Shown here: positions 59,990-64,000 of the stretch, in pieces | Numbering within the stretch: the stretch's first letter is position 1 | How the letters are laid out: each line of letters opens with the position of its first letter | Assembly: GCA_034620365.1 (NCBI GenBank) | Contig: JAQGEQ010000084.1 | Location: forward strand, 434,001 to 498,000 | Direction of reading: 5' to 3' | Length of the DNA stretch: 64,000 nt | Origin: Pegea sp. RAD2-039 | Taxonomy: Eukaryota; Chordata; Thaliacea; Salpida; Salpidae | Notes under the pieces: generated by a model | The model's input: the letters and a program-made list of their open reading frames with translations, nothing else | Database searches by the model: none | Told to the model about the DNA's origin: nothing | Made by a program: the position numbers and the translations under genes

Positions 59990-62325
59990 CTACATCCAAG
60001 GCTCCCATAATCCATTATGAAGAGCAGGATCAGATTGTGGATCACATGGAGGATAACTTACTGGAACAGCAGTTTGGTTGTAAGCTGCAATCTTCTCAAG
60101 CATCTTATCTACAATATTTGGGTAAAGACTTGCAACATTAAAGTTTTCTGTAGGATCAGAGTCAATGTCAAATAATCTGACGCTAGGATGAGGTAGAAGA
60201 TTTGGTTCCGCTGCAGGTGCGTCATTGTTGCGATGAGGAACCGGAACTTGCTCATCATAACCTACAAATTGTAATACATTAGCTTGCTTTTTATTTAATT
60301 TGATAAATCTTTCACTAATTTCTGTTTTTTTAAGATATGAAGAAATGCTGTTTAAATTTGAAATTATTTTCTTTAAATAAAATAACTTTTAACAATTTAA
60401 TTGAAAGATAATTAACAAATTTTATGAAAAATTATTTGCAATAAATGAATCTTCAATTTTATATATCGAAATATCTATAAAAATTCATTTCTTCTTTGAA
60501 AGATTTGGAGTATAATCACCTGGATCTCCGGTGAATAACTTCCATTTTCCAAATCTCAGAGCAGAATGACCAGTTGTAGTATTTACTCCATGTCTATTTG
60601 GGTAAGGGAGCATATGGGGAGGGTCATAAAGTGGGCGAATAAAAAGAGGATCGATGTTGTGAAGTAATTCGGTTCGATGAGAGAAGCTGGAAGGGTCACT
60701 AAGAAGATGCCAAGCGTCGATACCATCTAGAGGTTTAGTTCCAGATGTAGAAGCTCCAGCAACATGAAGTAAGGTTGGGAACCAATCAGAGATGTGCATC
60801 AGTTCTGTGAATTAAATATCAATTGTTATTTTATGCACTTTGAACTGAAACTTTAATTGCTCTTTTTTTCAATTATAATTAACAACAAATTTTACAACAA
60901 TTTCATACAATTATTTCTGATCAACAAAATTTGTTACAAATTATTTCAATCAAAATTCTTTTTTATTTGTTTCTAAACAGACTGAATTTTTAAATTTTTT
61001 TTTTCAGTTTTTATAAATTTAAAAAAGTCATTTTTTCATCATTATCTGTGATGTGCATCAAATTATCAAACAGCTAATCTTTTAATTGAAGATGACCTTT
61101 TGATTTACGAAACCCAGAAACTCCTACACCATGAGCAAAACCAACTGCTTTGATCCCTCCTTCATATAAACTTGCCTTTGCACCTCTTAAAGGCCAATTA
61201 TTGCCTCCAGCTAAAGTTTGTCCTCCATTATCTAAAACAATCCTAGTAACAAGCTCAAGTTTTTTTGATGAGAATACCTGATGAGAAGATCAGAAGAGTG
61301 TCTTCCCACATCCCACGAGATTGAAGTGATTTTACGATGTCACCAACTACATCATCTATTGATGTCACCATTGCCGAATAAATTCGACGATTATCATTGA
61401 GTATATTTGGATACATCTTCAAATATTTGTCTGAAACTTCCAGAGGAGTGTGAACAGATTGCAAAGGAAGATATAGAAACATCGGCTGAAAAGTTACAGT
61501 TTGTAGAAAGACTTCATCTTGTTAATTTGTCACTCACTTGTTGTTGATCGTGCTCAGTGATTATTTTAACTGCTCGATCACGATATAAATCGGTGGAATA
61601 AGTTATGTTATCCACATAAAGTTCATCTTGGTCGTAAAAGTCATACCCAGTGAATAATTTGTTGGTAGTAGGACATGTAGCTGTGAACTCTTTACTGTAA
61701 TAATCACATCCTCCACCAATAAGACCTACAAACGTACATCTTGTTAAATTGGTTTATAAATGAACAAAAATAAAAACTTCATCTAACCAAAAAAGGTATC
61801 AAAACCACGATAATGAGGTAAACATTCTTTTTTATAATTCCCAAGATGCCATTTTCCAACTATATGCGTCGAGTAACCAACTTCTTTTAGTTTTTGAGGC
61901 AATATTACTTCGTCTAAAGGCAAGCAGTTAGCTTGGTTTGGAGCTATAACAAGATGCTGAAGGCCTGTTCTGATCTACAAAATCTTCTATTTTAGTAGTT
62001 GGTGCAACATTAGAGACATGTTACCTGATATCTACCAGTTAATAGTTGGCTTCTTGTAGGAGTGCAAATGGGCTGAACATAATAATTTTCAAGTCTGACA
62101 CCAGATTTAGATAGCTATTAAACATGTCTTCTATAACAACAACAACTTTTGTGGAATACAAATTACCTTGTCTATATTAGGACTAATAATATCAGGGTTG
62201 TGGTATCCAATATCATTGTAACCTAAATCGTCAGCTAAAATAAAAACTATATTCGGTGGTTTCTTCCTTGCAAGCGTTACTTGAAGATAAAAAGAAAGTA
62301 TACATAAAAATAAGAACAATTTCAT
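59990..62325 (-). CDS. ARSB: arylsulfatase B (N-acetylgalactosamine-4-sulfatase)
   Basis: Lysosomal sulfatase removing 4-sulfate from dermatan and chondroitin sulfate. Minus-strand exons 62167-62325, 62025-62114, 61788-61974, 61538-61725, 61278-61485, 61097-61231, 60520-60804 and 59990-60261; all phases close, 507 residues (human 533). Seen: signal peptide [19 protein letters not shown]; metal-binding ADDLGYND (Asp 32/33); sulfatase signature [14 protein letters not shown] with the Cys (near residue 70) that becomes formylglycine; [51 protein letters not shown]; and a C-terminus GLWEPWM like the ARSB ending GVWGPWM. The Asp-to-Cys spacing equals that of human ARSB. Reading straight past 60520 would end in KKK and a stop, but splicing at CCAG|GTGATT to 60261 restores the family C-terminus. 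Strongly ARSB rather than ARSI/ARSJ, though those paralogues are close. Confidence 0.93.
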
Positions 62326-64000
62326 TGAGTTTTCTTTGAAAAGACAAATTTATATTATAATTTGTACTTCAAAATCTGCAAAATATAATACTCATAAGAA
62401 GTGTTCACTATGTGTTAACTCTTATTAATGACCTAGCAGCAGCTTTTAGTAATGAAATGTGTTTTTAAAAACAAAAAAACATTTTTTTTAATAATAGACT
62501 GAAGTATAATTTGCTGCATGGTCTTTGATGTATATATAATAAAGTTAGAATAAATATTTGAGTTTTACTTTTTTGGCTGTAAACTTAACTTATCTTATAA
62601 GATACTATGTCTGCAGAGCTAAATTTGCAGCAATATTTTGTTTGAGTTTGTGATGAAAAGATCAAACATTAGCTTTGCATTACTCAGCAAAATAAGTTTC
62701 GAAGTAGTAAATATCATCACAATTAATAATCATCACTTTTATTAAAAAGTTAATTATATTTTACAAATAGTAGAGTTTCCAAATGTTACATTGTTTTATT
62801 TTCAACTAGATGATGTATAACAACCAAAAAAGTAATCATAGAAATTCTAATATTTCTAATATCAAAGGCTTAAGTACTTTTGTAACTACTCTCTATCATT
62901 ATCTACAAGTTTTTGCATTAATTGAATTATCCTAGTTTTATCTTATTTCTTTAAAATAACTTTTCAAATTGTTTTCTTACAGCATGAAGCTCTTTGTATG
63001 TTAATTCTAAATTAATAAAGAATTGCATGATTAAATCGTATTTGTAAGATCTTCAAAGTTATCAAATGAATAAACTTTCAGTCATCACCCTTTTTACCTC
63101 GTTTGTTTGGAAACTTTTAGTTAGTTAAGCCAAATTATTTTAAAAATAGTTAAAATATAATTGATAATTAAGTAAGTAAAAATGTAAACTTCACTTTTAA
63201 AAATATAATTTAATTATAATCAATTTAAAGTAGAAAAATCAGTTTCGTAGTTTTCTACTTTTAATATTGTAACTAATTTTCTTAAAAACTATCATTACTG
63301 TAAGTTATCATTATTAATTACATATTTGTTGTAAGCATGCTTGATTTAAAGCAAAAGTATTTAACAAGTTTACCAAGAAACTTTTACTTCAATTTATGAA
63401 CAAATTGTCTCAAAATACCACCAAGAAACTTTTTATGAAAATTATTTTTAACTTTTTGTAATTTATAAGAATAATCGATTAAAAATATTAAGAGTTAAAA
63501 ATATGTTTTAGCTAATTAAAACACTAAAATTTGTTAATATAAATACTAAGTAAGTTTGACTTCACAAGTAAATTGAAGATATTTGTAATAACTTGAAAGT
63601 TTGCTTTACAATATTTATGAGAAAAACATTATCTGTTGTAAACCCAAAAAATATTGTTTATTTAGTTTACTATCAGTAAACATTGTTGGGTGACCTAAAA
63701 GGGTTCATGATATTGTTTTAATTGTTTATTGGTTGTACTTCTTTGTTAAGAAAAGAAGTATAAGCGAAAGATACACCAACAAAGAGCGATAAAGGGTATA
63801 AAGATTAAATCATAACCTTAGGTCCTTTTGGCAGACATCTTTGAGACTAAATAAATGAGGAAATGTCGACCACATGTTTTACAGGTCATATCTGTAAAGT
63901 TGATAGGTCATATCTTTCCTACATTATTTAATCTGCAGTGTCGACTCTGGCTGGAATCGTGAAAAATGTTTATGATATTCTCTGTGATGCTTGATTCTTT
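62326..64000. other. AT-rich flank upstream of ARSB
   Basis: No gene or RNA gene recognised. A short direct repeat AGGTCATATCT occurs twice near 63882-63915. Confidence 0.4.

Noticed and set aside
1-64000. CRISPR arrays, operons of bacterial type, prokaryotic mobile elements
   Set aside because: None present; all genes have spliceosomal introns or animal-specific homologues.

Overview
This window is eukaryotic nuclear DNA from an animal. Genes have many short introns (often 45-60 bp, GT-AG) and very AT-rich spacers. The gene set is typical of animals: DAAM formin, Rab28, a FASTK-family protein, ribosomal protein S19, tuberin (TSC2), SUPT3H, an NKAPD1-like protein, FMC1, a transmembrane semaphorin, NPC1 and arylsulfatase B. 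A compact-genome invertebrate, possibly a non-bilaterian such as a sponge, would fit, but the species cannot be named from the sequence. All gene models were read by hand from splice sites. Most have phases that close exactly through every exon.

Layout, left to right. The 3' half of DAAM (+, from 50 to 1979) is followed by two identical tRNA-Thr(TGT) genes facing each other (2466-2538 + and 2746-2818 -). Next come two near-identical U3 snoRNA genes pointing away from each other (3088-3290 - and 4977-5179 +). Between the U3 genes lies a small gene with a Tudor-like domain (4036-4672 +). Rab28 (-, 5572-6711) is followed by an AT-rich desert. The FASTK-family gene (+, 11010-14712) is followed by a decayed LINE (-, about 15950-17300), RpS19 (+, 18164-19794) and, convergent with it, TSC2 (-, 20299-25010). 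Another desert leads to SUPT3H and the NKAPD1-like gene in close tandem (+, 28246-29711), then FMC1 (-, 30284-31250). The semaphorin covers 35106-41850 (-). A long AT-rich spacer holds a small solo LTR (46509-46653). NPC1 (+, 50485-58515) and ARSB (-, 59990-62325) are convergent and both look complete; both encode proteins of the lysosomal/late-endosomal system.

The most unusual signal is the palindrome TGACGTCA, often extended to TGATGACGTCATCA. I counted about 39 exact copies by hand. They are confined to a few GC-richer gene segments (DAAM, the Tudor-like gene, the 3' part of the FASTK gene, the 3' part of the semaphorin). Most sit inside short introns, often two per intron. The AT-rich genes (NPC1, ARSB, SUPT3H, Rab28, RpS19) have none. 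The second notable feature is the nested inverted arrangement of duplicated small-RNA genes at 2.4-5.2 kb. The U3 promoters there keep a shared proximal element and TATA box at matching spacing and end at T-runs, which raises the possibility of Pol III transcription.
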